Assembly (NCBI RefSeq): GCF_002263515.1
Contig: NZ_CP022752.1
Coordinates: forward strand, 3,162,001 to 3,226,000
DNA from: Actinopolyspora erythraea
GTDB lineage: Bacteria > Actinomycetota > Actinomycetes > Mycobacteriales > Pseudonocardiaceae
Length of the DNA: 64,000 bases
Direction of reading: 5' to 3'
Shown here: positions 43,718 through 52,886 of the stretch, piece after piece
How positions within the stretch are numbered: position 1 is the stretch's first letter
Layout of the letters: each line of letters opens with the position of its first letter
Notes under the pieces: model-generated
What the model was told of the DNA's origin: nothing
Seen by the model: only the letters and a program-made list of their open reading frames with translations
Databases searched by the model: none
Made by a program: the position numbers and the translations under genes

Positions 43718-45444
43718 CAGGTGATCACCGCCGTATCCGTTGACTGTTCGGCACCGCCGCCGCTGGCTCCGCCTCCACCGCCGCGGGGGCCACCCCGCGG
43801 GCCGCGGTCACTGGGAGGTACTCCCCCACCGCCCGGGTCCTCGTCACCGTCGTCATCACTGGGAGCTGTCTCCGGTGGCCCGGGATCGAGCGGACCGGGT
43901 GACTCTGATGGGAAGGAGTGCTCGTCGGCCGAGCCCGGCGACGGTGGGGGTTCGCCACCGCCGGTATCAGGCGAGGTGGGGGCGCCCTCCGGTTCTGCCG
44001 CACCGGCAGGGGCGACTGCCTCGCCCTCACTCGCCTGGCCGGCCTCCCCGGTCGGCTCGCTCTCCGAGGTGGGGCCATCTCCCGCGCCCGCTGCCTCGGC
44101 AGTGGGTTCGGAGCGCACCCCTGCGGATGAGGCGGACTCGTCACCGGTCGACGATCCCGCGCTCGGCTCGGCACCGGGTTGGCTACCCGGTGTGGCCCCC
44201 TGGGGGCCGTGCCCGTCCGAAGCGGTGATCGCGCCACGGTTGGCCGAGCTCGTCGGCGAGGCGGACGAAGATCCGCCGCTTCCGCCTGCGGAAACCGTCT
44301 GCCCAGTCGCCGCTGCTGCCAGCCCCACTCCGCTGGCCGCGCCAGCGGTACCTGCGGCCACACCTCCAGTTCCGGCAGCATCCGCCTCGGCGGTGGACAG
44401 GGCCTGGTCGAACCGCTGCGTGGTCGCGTTCTCCAGCGGCCCCTCACCGCCACTGCCGGACATGTCGTTGTCGCCACCGTTGCTGGTGCCCCCGGTGAGT
44501 TTGTCGTAGGCCATCGAGGCGGCCTTGAACGCGGGGCTGTTGGCTCCGTAGGAATCCAGACCGGCCGAGGAGATCCCACGGCGAAACGCCGCGCCGGCAT
44601 CGGCGTTCGGATCGACGAACGCGAACAGCTTGAACAACGGCCACGGGACGACCAGTGAGATCATCAAAACCCCGATCCCAGCCAGCAGTCCGGACACCCC
44701 GTTCGAGCCAGCGTGGATGGCGATGCCGAGTACCAGCGTCAACGCGAGCACGGGTTTCATTGCGATGCAGGCCAGCATCCAGCGAGTGGTGGTCCAAAAC
44801 CAGTTCTTGCTGACATTGGCCAGCAACCCGGCTGCGGTGATCGGGATCGTGATCACCAGCACGTAGATCGCGGCCTCGCGAAACAGCATCTCCAACACGA
44901 ACCCGATTCCGGCAGGGATTATCCCTATCACGGCGCATATCCCGAGCAGATACGCTTTTTCCGTATCCAGGGCGGTGTCGAGAAACGAGCTCGCCTCCAG
45001 CGCGTCCTGGAAATTCGACACGCCCAGCCCGTAGTCGAGAATCCCTCTGGTGAGCCCGTCGGCGGCCGCCAGAAACCCACCGACCATGCCGGTGGTCACC
45101 GCCAGCGCGAGCCCGTACTGCATCGGCCCTGTAACCAGACGCAGGAATCCGCTGCCGCCGCGCAGGCTGGTCATGACCAGCTGCCAGCAAAACAGTCCCA
45201 GCGCCAACACTCCGGACAGCCACAGCATGATCGGCCACAACACCGACACCGGCTCGGTGCGAGGATCCACCGTGAACACCGAAAACCGGTCGGCGACGGT
45301 GAACGCTCCCCGCAGCAGCGCCAGACTGGCTTCCCACATGCTGCGCATCGCCTTTTCGACGGACGAGACCAGCAGCTCGCCCAGCTTGTTTCCGAGACCG
45401 TCACCGATGTCGTCGAACGGCCATACCCACAGTGGCCAGCGCAT
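43717..45444 (-). CDS. VirB6/TrbL-like polytopic channel protein
   Basis: 575 residues. Six or more membrane segments between residues 60 and 300 (MLWLSGVLALGLFCW, ALAVTTGMVGGFLAAADG, LLGICAVIGIIPAGIGFVL, AAIYVLVITIPITAAGLLA and others), then a ~250-residue low-complexity cytosolic tail very rich in Gly, Ser, Pro, Glu and Asp. This is the SCO6881/VirB6 type in actinobacterial T4SS, forming the membrane pore. ATG 45444 follows AGGAGG, with TGATG overlap. Confidence 0.85.
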   Translation of the reverse strand: MRWPLWVWPFDDIGDGLGNKLGELLVSSVEKAMRSMWEASLALLRGAFTVADRFSVFTVDPRTEPVSVLWPIMLWLSGVLALGLFCWQLVMTSLRGGSGFLRLVTGPMQYGLALAVTTGMVGGFLAAADGLTRGILDYGLGVSNFQDALEASSFLDTALDTEKAYLLGICAVIGIIPAGIGFVLEMLFREAAIYVLVITIPITAAGLLANVSKNWFWTTTRWMLACIAMKPVLALTLVLGIAIHAGSNGVSGLLAGIGVLMISLVVPWPLFKLFAFVDPNADAGAAFRRGISSAGLDSYGANSPAFKAASMAYDKLTGGTSNGGDNDMSGSGGEGPLENATTQRFDQALSTAEADAAGTGGVAAGTAGAASGVGLAAAATGQTVSAGGSGGSSSASPTSSANRGAITASDGHGPQGATPGSQPGAEPSAGSSTGDESASSAGVRSEPTAEAAGAGDGPTSESEPTGEAGQASEGEAVAPAGAAEPEGAPTSPDTGGGEPPPSPGSADEHSFPSESPGPLDPGPPETAPSDDDGDEDPGGGGVPPSDRGPRGGPRGGGGGASGGGAEQSTDTAVIT

Positions 45445-46277
45445 CAGGCCTCCTGGATCGGTCGGTATCCGGCACGGACCGCTTCGACGCTGCCCGGCCA
45501 CGCGCTCGGCGCGGCAGCCGGCAACGGGCCCGGCGAGAGTCGCCAGCGCCCCTCGACACGGCGCAGTGCTTGGCAATCGCCCACCCCGGCCGAGACGGTC
45601 CGGCCGTGATACGTCACCGAGAACTGCCCCAACACACACGCCACGACGTACCGCCCCTGGTCGGTGGTGCCTTTGATCTGGGCATGAGTGATCTCGTAGT
45701 CGGCCCGCAGCCCCGCCACCGAACCGGTGGGCCGCAGCCCCGCGCTGTCACGCATCGAGGTGAGCACCGCATACAGCCCCGTGGTTTCCGGGTTCGGAGC
45801 ACCGGTGAGGGCGAGCTCGTGGTAACCGCGGGCATAGGTGGCCGGATCAGCCCCGCGCATCGCCGCCTCATCCAGCGCGGCCAGCTGGGCCAGCGCCCCC
45901 TGCGGCGTGGCGGGGAACCCGGTGGGAATCCAACCTCCCCGACTGCTGTCTGGCGCAGGCAGCGAGATCGGCGGGCCCGCCGTCTCGGTGCTCACCGCAT
46001 GGGGGTGCGCCGCCGCCGGTGGTAGCTGCGCCATCTCTCGCCGGGCAAGTCGATGTTGGGCGGCCACCTCCCAGGCACCGCTCCCCTTCCCCGGTGTCAG
46101 AGCAGGGCTGGGCGGGGCTGTGGACGGTTCCGGCGCCGACCGATCCTCGGTGAGCGCGCGAGCGGTCACCAGTGCCGCGAGCAGCACCAGTACCGCCAGC
46201 ACCCCCAACGCCGCCGACAGTCCCAGCTGGGCACGACGCTGCCGAACTCGTTGCTGCTGTGGTGGGGTTTCCTGCAT
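45444..46277 (-). CDS. VirB8/TcpC-like conjugation protein
   Basis: 277 residues: one N-terminal membrane segment (LGVLAVLVLLAALVTARAL), a Pro-rich linker and a C-terminal region (GLYAVLTSMRDSAGLRP, YHGRTVSAGVGDCQALRRVE) consistent with an NTF2-like VirB8/TcpC fold. The assignment rests on topology and operon position, not on a signature motif. Confidence 0.65.
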   Translation of the reverse strand: MQETPPQQQRVRQRRAQLGLSAALGVLAVLVLLAALVTARALTEDRSAPEPSTAPPSPALTPGKGSGAWEVAAQHRLARREMAQLPPAAAHPHAVSTETAGPPISLPAPDSSRGGWIPTGFPATPQGALAQLAALDEAAMRGADPATYARGYHELALTGAPNPETTGLYAVLTSMRDSAGLRPTGSVAGLRADYEITHAQIKGTTDQGRYVVACVLGQFSVTYHGRTVSAGVGDCQALRRVEGRWRLSPGPLPAAAPSAWPGSVEAVRAGYRPIQEA

Positions 46278-46279
46278 CG

Positions 46280-46567
46280 TCAGACCCCCGCGAAATGCGT
46301 GAGCAGTTGATATCCGATGCCGTACAAGATTCCGCCCCCGAGGGCGCACAGCATCATGACCACGCCGACCTTGCCCGCGCGGTGGTGATCAACCCACCGG
46401 CCGCCGGCCCAGACCAGCACTCCGACGAAAAATCCCACCAGCAGGGCCACCCCGGCGCCCCATTTGATGTTGCCCACCACCCCGAGGATCTGCTCGGCCC
46501 CAGGTGGGGCCTGCGGTTCCGGATTCGGAAGCTGCGCGAGAATCGGCATCAGGGATTCCTGAATCAT
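46280..46567 (-). CDS. Small two-helix membrane protein, VirB2/TrbC-like
   Basis: 95 residues with two hydrophobic helices (AGVALLVGFFVGVLVWAGG, VGVVMMLCALGGGILYGIG) and short loops. The size, topology and position just before the VirB8-like gene fit a VirB2/TrbC pilin-like subunit. ATG 46567 follows AAAGGAA and overlaps the stop of the ATPase gene (ATGA). Confidence 0.65.
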   Translation of the reverse strand: MIQESLMPILAQLPNPEPQAPPGAEQILGVVGNIKWGAGVALLVGFFVGVLVWAGGRWVDHHRAGKVGVVMMLCALGGGILYGIGYQLLTHFAGV

Positions 46568-47622
46568 GCTGAGGATTCCTTTCTGTTCCGGCGACGAACA
46601 GCACGTCGTGAGGTCACCGGCGAAGAAGCAACGAGTCCCCAACGGCTCAGCAGCGGCGTGATCGCCGCGCGGACTCGCTTCGGAACGGGTTCGGTGGTGA
46701 TGCCCTCCACCGCCATGGTCGAGTCGTGCGGCAGGAACACCGTCTCCTCGAGCAGCGCCGCCATACGCCGTCCGGCAGCCCCGGCCACCCCGGCGGGCCA
46801 CGACCACGCCCCGACCACCACCAACTGGATCGGAAGTGTGATCACCCCGGCCTCGTTCCACGCCTCCAGCCGGGCCAGCACCTGTTCGGCCTGCGACAGG
46901 CTCGGACGACTCGCCCGACACACCAGAACCGGACGAACGGGCGGGCTCCCGCTCCGTAACCACGCACCGGGACCGGCCAAGGGATGCGCGGCCATCCGCC
47001 ACGCGTCGTGTCCGATATCGACAACGGTGACGTCGAGCGCCCCGCTGGTGGGTTTGAAGAACCGGGGCGGCGGCACCATCCCCGGTGTAAGCACCGGCAG
47101 CTCGGTCTCCAGCCGCGCCAGCACCGTGGACTCGTCACGCCAGGAATGCCGAACACGCACCGATTCGTGCGGACCGGCCTCCGCTGGCCCCTCCACAGGT
47201 GCGGCCGTGGCCAACCCCGACCGGGCAGGCTCGGCGGTGTCAACCAGCAGCACCCGTTGCCGCAGACTGCTCAGAGCGTCGGAGAGCACTGCCGTCACGA
47301 GCGAGGCCCCCGCGCCGGGCGACCCCGACAGCACTGGAATCACGGTACCGAAGCCGGACCAGTCGGCTACCGCGTCGCTGAGCGGTGCCAGCCCTTGCCG
47401 TTGCACCGCAGCCGCACTCGCCGCCGTCGCCGCGGTGATCCGCTGCCCTGCCGCGGTACCGTGGTTAGCCGTAGTGAGCTCTCCGGATTCCACCGCAGCG
47501 ACCACATCGGCTGTGGGCAGGTCCTGCCAGCTTCGGCAAGCTAGCTTTGTCAACGTCCGGTCGCGCTGCTCAACCCCGCCAGTAGAACTTTCGGAATCGT
47601 GATCGACCCATTCGGTGGTCAT
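46564..47622 (-). CDS. ParA/MinD-like protein with degenerate P-loop
   Basis: 352 residues. The central fold resembles ParA/MinD ATPases: IPVLSGSPGAGASLVTAVLS where the P-loop Lys is replaced (GAGAS instead of GKGGVGKT), RVLLVDTAEPARSG, and VTVVDIGHD. The first gene of the minus-strand operon; ATG 47622 follows AAGGGA. The lost Lys argues it binds nucleotide weakly or serves a structural role. Commonly found at the head of SCO6880-type operons. Confidence 0.75.
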   Translation of the reverse strand: MTTEWVDHDSESSTGGVEQRDRTLTKLACRSWQDLPTADVVAAVESGELTTANHGTAAGQRITAATAASAAAVQRQGLAPLSDAVADWSGFGTVIPVLSGSPGAGASLVTAVLSDALSSLRQRVLLVDTAEPARSGLATAAPVEGPAEAGPHESVRVRHSWRDESTVLARLETELPVLTPGMVPPPRFFKPTSGALDVTVVDIGHDAWRMAAHPLAGPGAWLRSGSPPVRPVLVCRASRPSLSQAEQVLARLEAWNEAGVITLPIQLVVVGAWSWPAGVAGAAGRRMAALLEETVFLPHDSTMAVEGITTEPVPKRVRAAITPLLSRWGLVASSPVTSRRAVRRRNRKESSA

Positions 47623-47726
47623 GAAGTCATCCCTTCATCAGGACATGAGATCAGGTTCAACTCAAGCGACAATTCCCCAAAGGCGAAAATGAATTCGAAT
47701 CAAAAACAAGAAGACGGAAAATGCTG

Positions 47727-48074
47727 TCACTCACTGAAGCGGGCGATCGAGAGCAAGTTGACCACCATGTCTTCGACAGGGTCGCTTCCACAGCATGTAA
47801 CGCCAACACCTTTGTCGATCAGCTCTTGCCGATCAGCGGCACACACTCCGCCCCAGATTCCCCAGCACATCTCGGTACACAACTCATGAGTGACTCCGAC
47901 CGTAAGACACTCGGTTTGAACCGGACAGCCGGAGCAGGCCTCACGCGCCTGCCTGCGCTGGATTTCACGGGCCGACGGACCTCGTGGCTGTTCGCGAAAC
48001 CACGCGTCAGCATTGTCCGCCGACACGCAGGACCCGTATTGGCTTACCAGTTTCATGAGATCACGCAACGACAT
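47727..48074 (-). CDS. WhiB-family regulator 2
   Basis: About 115 residues. Wbl pattern: Cys in YGSCVSADN, then EACSGCPVQTEC (CxxCx5C) and WGIWGGV turn followed by a basic residue-poor end. Additional Cys (LCTEMC, TCC) are unusual. The ATG at 48074 is right next to GAGGAG; TTG 48068 has better spacing and may be the true start. Lies 104 bp upstream of the transfer operon and may regulate it. Confidence 0.82.
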   Translation of the reverse strand: MSLRDLMKLVSQYGSCVSADNADAWFREQPRGPSAREIQRRQAREACSGCPVQTECLTVGVTHELCTEMCWGIWGGVCAADRQELIDKGVGVTCCGSDPVEDMVVNLLSIARFSE

Positions 48075-48550
48075 ACTCCTCGGATGTACTCCACAGAAGA
48101 AAGATCGCGCCCTACCTGGCCCCAGAACGCACAGGACTCACAGGAAGAGATGGCAGAAAAACAACACAGCGCCAAGTGCCATCGAACAGCACCGACCAAG
48201 AAAACATCATCTTAATCAGAGCCGTTCTGTTTTCATGAGCAGCACAAACCACAAAATTTTCCTGCCACGACAGACACCTGCCCTGATCCCGCGAATGCGG
48301 GAATCATGATCGGACAGGCACCATGAACGAACCAGTGGTGCGGTTATTCGCTCTTTTCTCCTCTCGTCGAACAGAGCGTCGATTGTTCCTACGCCGTGTT
48401 CGATCGACCTGATGATCGAAGCGCCTTCTGTTGACCGGGTCTCCGATTAGTCGTACAGCAGTCAGCCCTGGCATCCACTGCTGTGCGTCCGCACCCAGGG
48501 GAGCACCACCCCGGATGGCCTATATCGTCGATGGCTCTTGTCCGGTATCC
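48075..48550. other. Intergenic control region between whiB and XRE genes
   Basis: No gene. Divergent promoters for the minus-strand transfer genes and the plus-strand XRE module must lie here. An inverted repeat TTCGATC (48399-48405) / GATCGAA (48414-48420) is visible. Confidence 0.45.
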
Positions 48551-48596
48551 TTGACAGCGCAACCTTGAGAGTAGGCACCCACAACAACGCTGTCAA
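48551..48596 (+). promoter_or_regulatory. Candidate operator/promoter of the XRE module
   Basis: A perfect inverted repeat TTGACAGC (48551-48558) and GCTGTCAA (48589-48596) brackets the likely promoter; the first arm doubles as a consensus -35 TTGACA. It lies 65-110 bp before the XRE start, suggesting autorepression by looping or dimer binding. Confidence 0.5.
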
Positions 48597-48662
48597 GTTT
48601 AGTCGACAGTTGATATTGCTGGTCAGGCTTTTACGACACTCTCGCGAGAGGTGGTGAGGACA

Positions 48663-49076
48663 GTGACCGAGCCCGGAGCAAACGCGGCGGGTGACACGTT
48701 CGCCACCAAGCTGAACCGGCTTTTCAGCAGCGTAAAACGTGAAGACGGTACCTCTTACGGTAAGCCGGAGGTAGCCGAGTTCATCGGTGTGTCGCGCGGG
48801 TATCTCTACGACCTACTGAAAGGTAAGAACGAGCCAAGCCACTCCGTCGTGGTCAAGCTCGCCGAGTTCTTCGGAGTCGAGCTGGAATACTTCGCCGACA
48901 CCGAACGTGGCCGCGACCTCAACCATCAACATGATCTGCTGGCGAAGCTTGGCGAGCAGAACGTACGCCAGATCGCGACGCGTGCCAGCCAACTCTCAAC
49001 GGATCAACTGCGCAGCGTCATGGACTTCATCGACTTCCAAGCTGGTCGCCCAGGAGAAGACCACTCGTCCGAGTGA
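48663..49076 (+). CDS. XRE-family repressor (ImmR-like)
   Basis: 137 residues from GTG 48663 (GTGAGGA upstream; GTG 48651/48654 possible). Helix-turn-helix: KPEVAEFIGVSRGYLYDLLK then NEPSHSVVVKLAEFFGVELEYF, a classical XRE domain. The C-terminal helix (LLAKLGEQNVRQIATRASQL) may dimerise. Followed by hydrolase, ImmA-type protease and membrane protein genes, so by analogy with ICEBs1 it may repress ICE excision. Confidence 0.85.
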   Translation: MTEPGANAAGDTFATKLNRLFSSVKREDGTSYGKPEVAEFIGVSRGYLYDLLKGKNEPSHSVVVKLAEFFGVELEYFADTERGRDLNHQHDLLAKLGEQNVRQIATRASQLSTDQLRSVMDFIDFQAGRPGEDHSSE

Positions 49077-49202
49077 ACCTCTTTTCGCTGACGTGTCGCT
49101 TCTCGGTGTTTTATCGTGAGGCTATCCTTGGTCTAGACAACCAGACACGCATCGATGGTCCTTTTCTGTGACCATGCCACGTTACTGCTCATACTTGGGC
49201 CG

Positions 49203-50042
49203 ATGAAGAAAGCGGGAACGGTGCAAGCACATCGGGGAATGGTCACGGTCGGCGACGCTGAGCTCTATTACGAGATCCGCGGTAACGGCACTCCGCTGCT
49301 GATCATTCAGGGGGGATTGAGCGAAGCGGGGACCACGGAACAGATCGCTGCGGAGTTGGCCGAGCACTATCAGGTGATCTCCTATGATCGTCGTGGCCTG
49401 TCGCGCAGTTCCCTTCCGGACGGGAAGGCGCAGGCACCGGTCACGATGGGGACTCATGCCGATGACGCGGCAGCGCTGTTGGCTACGGTGACGGATCAGC
49501 CCGCTTATGTGGTGGGGCCGAGTATTGGTGCGGTCATCGGGCTGTTTCTGGCTCTCCGGCATCCCGAGCGTGTGGCGATGCTGGTCGCTCACGAACCGCC
49601 GATGCTCTCACTGGTGCGGGATCCGGATCAGGAAACCGGGCTGGCCGAGGTTGCCGCACTCGCCGAACAGGATGTTCACGCCGCGATCCAGCACTTCGTC
49701 ACGTTCGGTGGTAACGAATCGCCCGCGTGCGAGATGGGAGCCCAGGCAGGGGCGCAGGTCGGTGATGCCGAGGCGAATCTACGATGGTTTTTCACCCACG
49801 ACTTCCCCGCAACCCGACACGCCAGTCTCGACATCGAGCAGCTGTCGTCCACCCCGGTACCGATCATCCCTACTGGCGGGGACGACGGCCACGAGCGGTG
49901 GGAATACCGCTGCGCCGAACAGCTCGCCCAACTCCTGCCACGGCGGCTCGTCGAACTACCCGGTGGGCACAACGGCCTGGTCAGCCATCCCCGGGCCAGC
50001 GCGGCCGTACTCCGCAAGCTGTTCACGGAGCCTGAGATATGA
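49203..50042 (+). CDS. Alpha/beta hydrolase
   Basis: 279 residues. ATG 49203 chosen; ATG 49239 is possible. VTVGDAELYYEIRGNGTPLL start, oxyanion region IIQGGLSEAG, YDRRGLSRSS, nucleophile elbow VVGPSIGAVIG (Ser), Asp in TGGDDGHE and His in LPGGHNGLVSHP complete a Ser-Asp-His triad. Substrate unknown. It overlaps the ImmA gene by ATGA, so its activity is coupled to the regulator module. Confidence 0.85.
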   Translation: MKKAGTVQAHRGMVTVGDAELYYEIRGNGTPLLIIQGGLSEAGTTEQIAAELAEHYQVISYDRRGLSRSSLPDGKAQAPVTMGTHADDAAALLATVTDQPAYVVGPSIGAVIGLFLALRHPERVAMLVAHEPPMLSLVRDPDQETGLAEVAALAEQDVHAAIQHFVTFGGNESPACEMGAQAGAQVGDAEANLRWFFTHDFPATRHASLDIEQLSSTPVPIIPTGGDDGHERWEYRCAEQLAQLLPRRLVELPGGHNGLVSHPRASAAVLRKLFTEPEI

Positions 50043-50569
50043 CCGGCGATGCTCGTAGTTGGCGCAACGATCTCCATCTGCGGCGCGGGGTCCGTACCCT
50101 GCTGCAAGAGCTACACCTCGACACACCGCTGGACATCCAACTGCTGTGTGACCGACTGGCTCAACGCAGACAGCGTCCCCTCAAACTGGTGCCCTATCCC
50201 CTCCCCACCCCAGGGGTGTTCGGGCTGTGGGTCGGCACGGGCGATACCGACTACATCCTCTACCAGCGCGAGACCACACCCGCTCACCAAGAGCACATCA
50301 TCCTGCACGAAATCGGTCACATCATCTCCGAACACGGCAGCGACAACAACGACGAGGATGTGTGGAACCACCTGTTCCCGGACATTCCTCCTGAGATGAT
50401 TCGACGTGCGCTTCGTCGGGACGGTTACGGACCCGCCGCCGAGCGGGAAGCCGAGATGGTCGCCACCGTGATCAAGGAATGGGCGACCCTGCTCGACCAT
50501 CTCCGGTTTCCACAGGGGAAACGGGACCAATTGAGCCGCGCGTTCGACGACCACCAGGGGTGGCTGTGA
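50039..50569 (+). CDS. ImmA/IrrE-type metalloprotease
   Basis: 176 residues. HExxH zinc motif in IILHEIGHIISEH near residue 88, with downstream Glu in EREAEMVATVI as third ligand, matching ImmA/IrrE family proteins that cleave XRE repressors. Short N-terminal domain with LRRGVRTLLQELHL. Overlaps hydrolase upstream (ATGA) and membrane protein downstream (TGATG). Confidence 0.85.
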   Translation: MTGDARSWRNDLHLRRGVRTLLQELHLDTPLDIQLLCDRLAQRRQRPLKLVPYPLPTPGVFGLWVGTGDTDYILYQRETTPAHQEHIILHEIGHIISEHGSDNNDEDVWNHLFPDIPPEMIRRALRRDGYGPAAEREAEMVATVIKEWATLLDHLRFPQGKRDQLSRAFDDHQGWL

Positions 50570-51702
50570 TGCTTGCTCCCAATCTGCTCATGTGGGCCGC
50601 AGCCGTGATCGCCGCAGCATGGAAGCTCTCTCAGCTGATCCGTGTCCCGCACGATCGGGGCTTGCGGGTGGTCACCCTGTGCACGGTCCTGGTCGCCGTG
50701 GCCCTGTCGGCACAGCTGGCCGTCAGCATTCCCGGCCTTGCCGGGATGTTTCCCAGCCAGTCGCCGAAGTTGCTGCAGAACGTGCTGCTGACGTTCTTCT
50801 TCGCGCTGCTGATCGTGCTGCTGCGCTCCGCTCTTCTCCCGAATGTCGCTGTGTGGAGAAGCTACGCGGAGATCGCGCTAGCGTCCCTGGCCAGCTTCGG
50901 ACTAATGCTGGCGTTTGCCGCCACCAGCGTGGAATGGCGCGGGGCCAGCTATCCCGAAACGAGCCAGCATCCCGGTGTCCTTGCCTTCTACCTCATCGGC
51001 AATCTCTACATGAGCTACGCCACCGCTCGCGGTGCCTGGCTGTGCCGAGCCTCGGCGAGGCAGACCTACTCCGGTGCCCGTCAGAGCCTGACCGTGGCCG
51101 CCCTCGGGCTCACCGTGTGTTTGCTGGGAACACACCTGCCGCGCGTGCTGTCGACCACCGGCCGACTACTGCTGCACATCGATCCCGTTCCCGGAACAGC
51201 ACACTGGACACCACCCCTGCTGGCCATCGGAAGCGGTCTCTTCTTCCTCGGCATCGGCTACCCCGGACTGCGCACCAGCATCATCAAAGCCCGCCTGTGG
51301 ATCACCATGCGCCGCCACCACCGGCAACTCCGCCCACTCTGGGCTGCGCTGTACCAGCACTTCCCCAACATCGCCCTGTTCGCCCCCACCACCCCACGCC
51401 GCGAAGCCTGGCAACTGCGCCACATGCGACTGCGCTACTACCGACGCATCATCGAATGCCGCGACGGACTCGTCTGTCTCAGCCCCTACCTCCCCGAACC
51501 CATCCGTCCCGACCACAGCCCCGCACACCAAGCACAACTCGTCCACACCGCCCTCACCACCACACGCACCCAGGCAGCCCTCCCCTCGATCATCGCGGCA
51601 CCAGCCACCCGCGACACCAACGCCGACACCCACCATCTCCTGAGCCTCGCCCACGAATACACCCAGCTGGCCAACACCCACACCAGCACAACGGCCCCAT
51701 AA
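50568..51702 (+). CDS. MAB_1171c-type membrane protein
   Basis: 377 residues. Seven hydrophobic helices in residues 1-225 (LLMWAAAVIAAAWKL, VTLCTVLVAVALSAQLAVS, LTFFFALLIVLLRSALL and so on), then a soluble C-terminal domain with RHMRLRYYRRIIECRDGLV, the hallmark of the MAB_1171c family, which often follows XRE and ImmA genes in actinobacteria. Function unknown; a membrane sensor for the protease is an attractive hypothesis. Confidence 0.82.
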
Positions 51703-51831
51703 GCGAGCACCCTCCACACAGTTCCACCTGCCACCCGAAAACGAGGTCTGCCCGCTTGGCGACGGGCAGACCTCGGAGGGAAAGATGAACACCGCTGTCC
51801 GGAAAAGGACCGCAGACAGGAACGTGGCTAA

Positions 51832-52886
51832 CTAGCCCGGCGGTGCCAGTGGGTGGTCTTCTCCGGTCAGGGCGGTCAACGCTGTGGCGATTTCGGGGAG
51901 TCCGGCGCGGACGTAGGTGGCCGTGGCCCCGTCCTGGCCCGCGTGGTCGGTGTGGCCGGCGTAGGCCCGGGCCACCGCGTAGCCGAAATGGCGCTCCACC
52001 CACGTCAACGTGGTATGCCGCAACCAATGCGTGCTGACCTGCTGGGTGGCCACCCACGACACGTGCCGCCCGAGCCGGTGCCACAGATGGTCATACCGGC
52101 GATACGTCAACGCTGCCCCGCTTCGGTAGCGCAGCACCCTCCCATCACCGGAGGCGTGCGCACCCCGCTGGTCGGCGTGTTCGCGCAGGTGCCGCATGAG
52201 TGTCGGGGAGACCGGCTGCCACCGCACCGTGTCGTTCTTCTCCCGCAACAACACCAGACACTGCTCCGCATCCAGATCAGCCACCCTCAACGCCAGGGCA
52301 CCCCGCGGCGGCAGGCCGTCTCGGTGTGCAACCGCACCAGCAACGTGTCCAACGCGGGATCATTACCCGTGGACGCGGCCACCCGGTTCACCTCCGCCAC
52401 CGGCCGCTCCCCCAACCCCCGACGGGTACTCGGCAACCGACGCGGCATCGCCACCCGCCGGGCCGGATCCTGCGACTCCGACAAGAGCCCGTCGGCCACC
52501 GCGTGCCGATACACACACCGCAACGCCGCGATACAGTGCTCCACCGCACTGCGCCCACCCCGGGCGTTGCGCCGCACCACCCGCTGAGACCGCACCCACT
52601 CAGCCAGGTGCTTGACCTCCGACGCGGTGGGCTCATCCAACCGCCGCTGGCCCCAGAATTCGAGCACCCGTTTCCAGTACGAGCCATACACCCGCCTAGT
52701 GCCCACCGACACCGCCTGCTCCACCACCGGCACATACTCGGCAAACGTCGGCACCACAGAAGAGCCCACCGAGGCCCCGACCAGATCCTCCGGCGCCACC
52801 CCCATCCGCGCCAACACCAACCGAGCCGCCTCCAGCTCCGACGGACCGGGACCGGTGCCGCCGGAGTGTTCCACGCGATCACTCAT
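51832..52886 (-). pseudogene. int: ICE tyrosine integrase, frameshifted
   Basis: Two frames make one phage-type integrase of about 350 residues. 52886 to 52287 encodes the SAM-like N-terminal domain and the start of the catalytic domain, ending TETACRRGVPWR; 52290 to 51832 continues VADLDAEQCLVLL, HWLRHTTLTW (HxxR), AYAGHTDHAG and ATYVRAGL (Tyr). One missing G in a GGGG run near 52301 restores GGALALRVADLD. Either a real lesion or a sequencing error. Adjacent to the tRNA attachment site. Confidence 0.85.

Noticed and set aside
52287..52310. Programmed frameshift in the integrase
   Set aside because: The G-run does not form a slippery heptamer that would allow re-pairing in the required frame; a one-base deletion is simpler.
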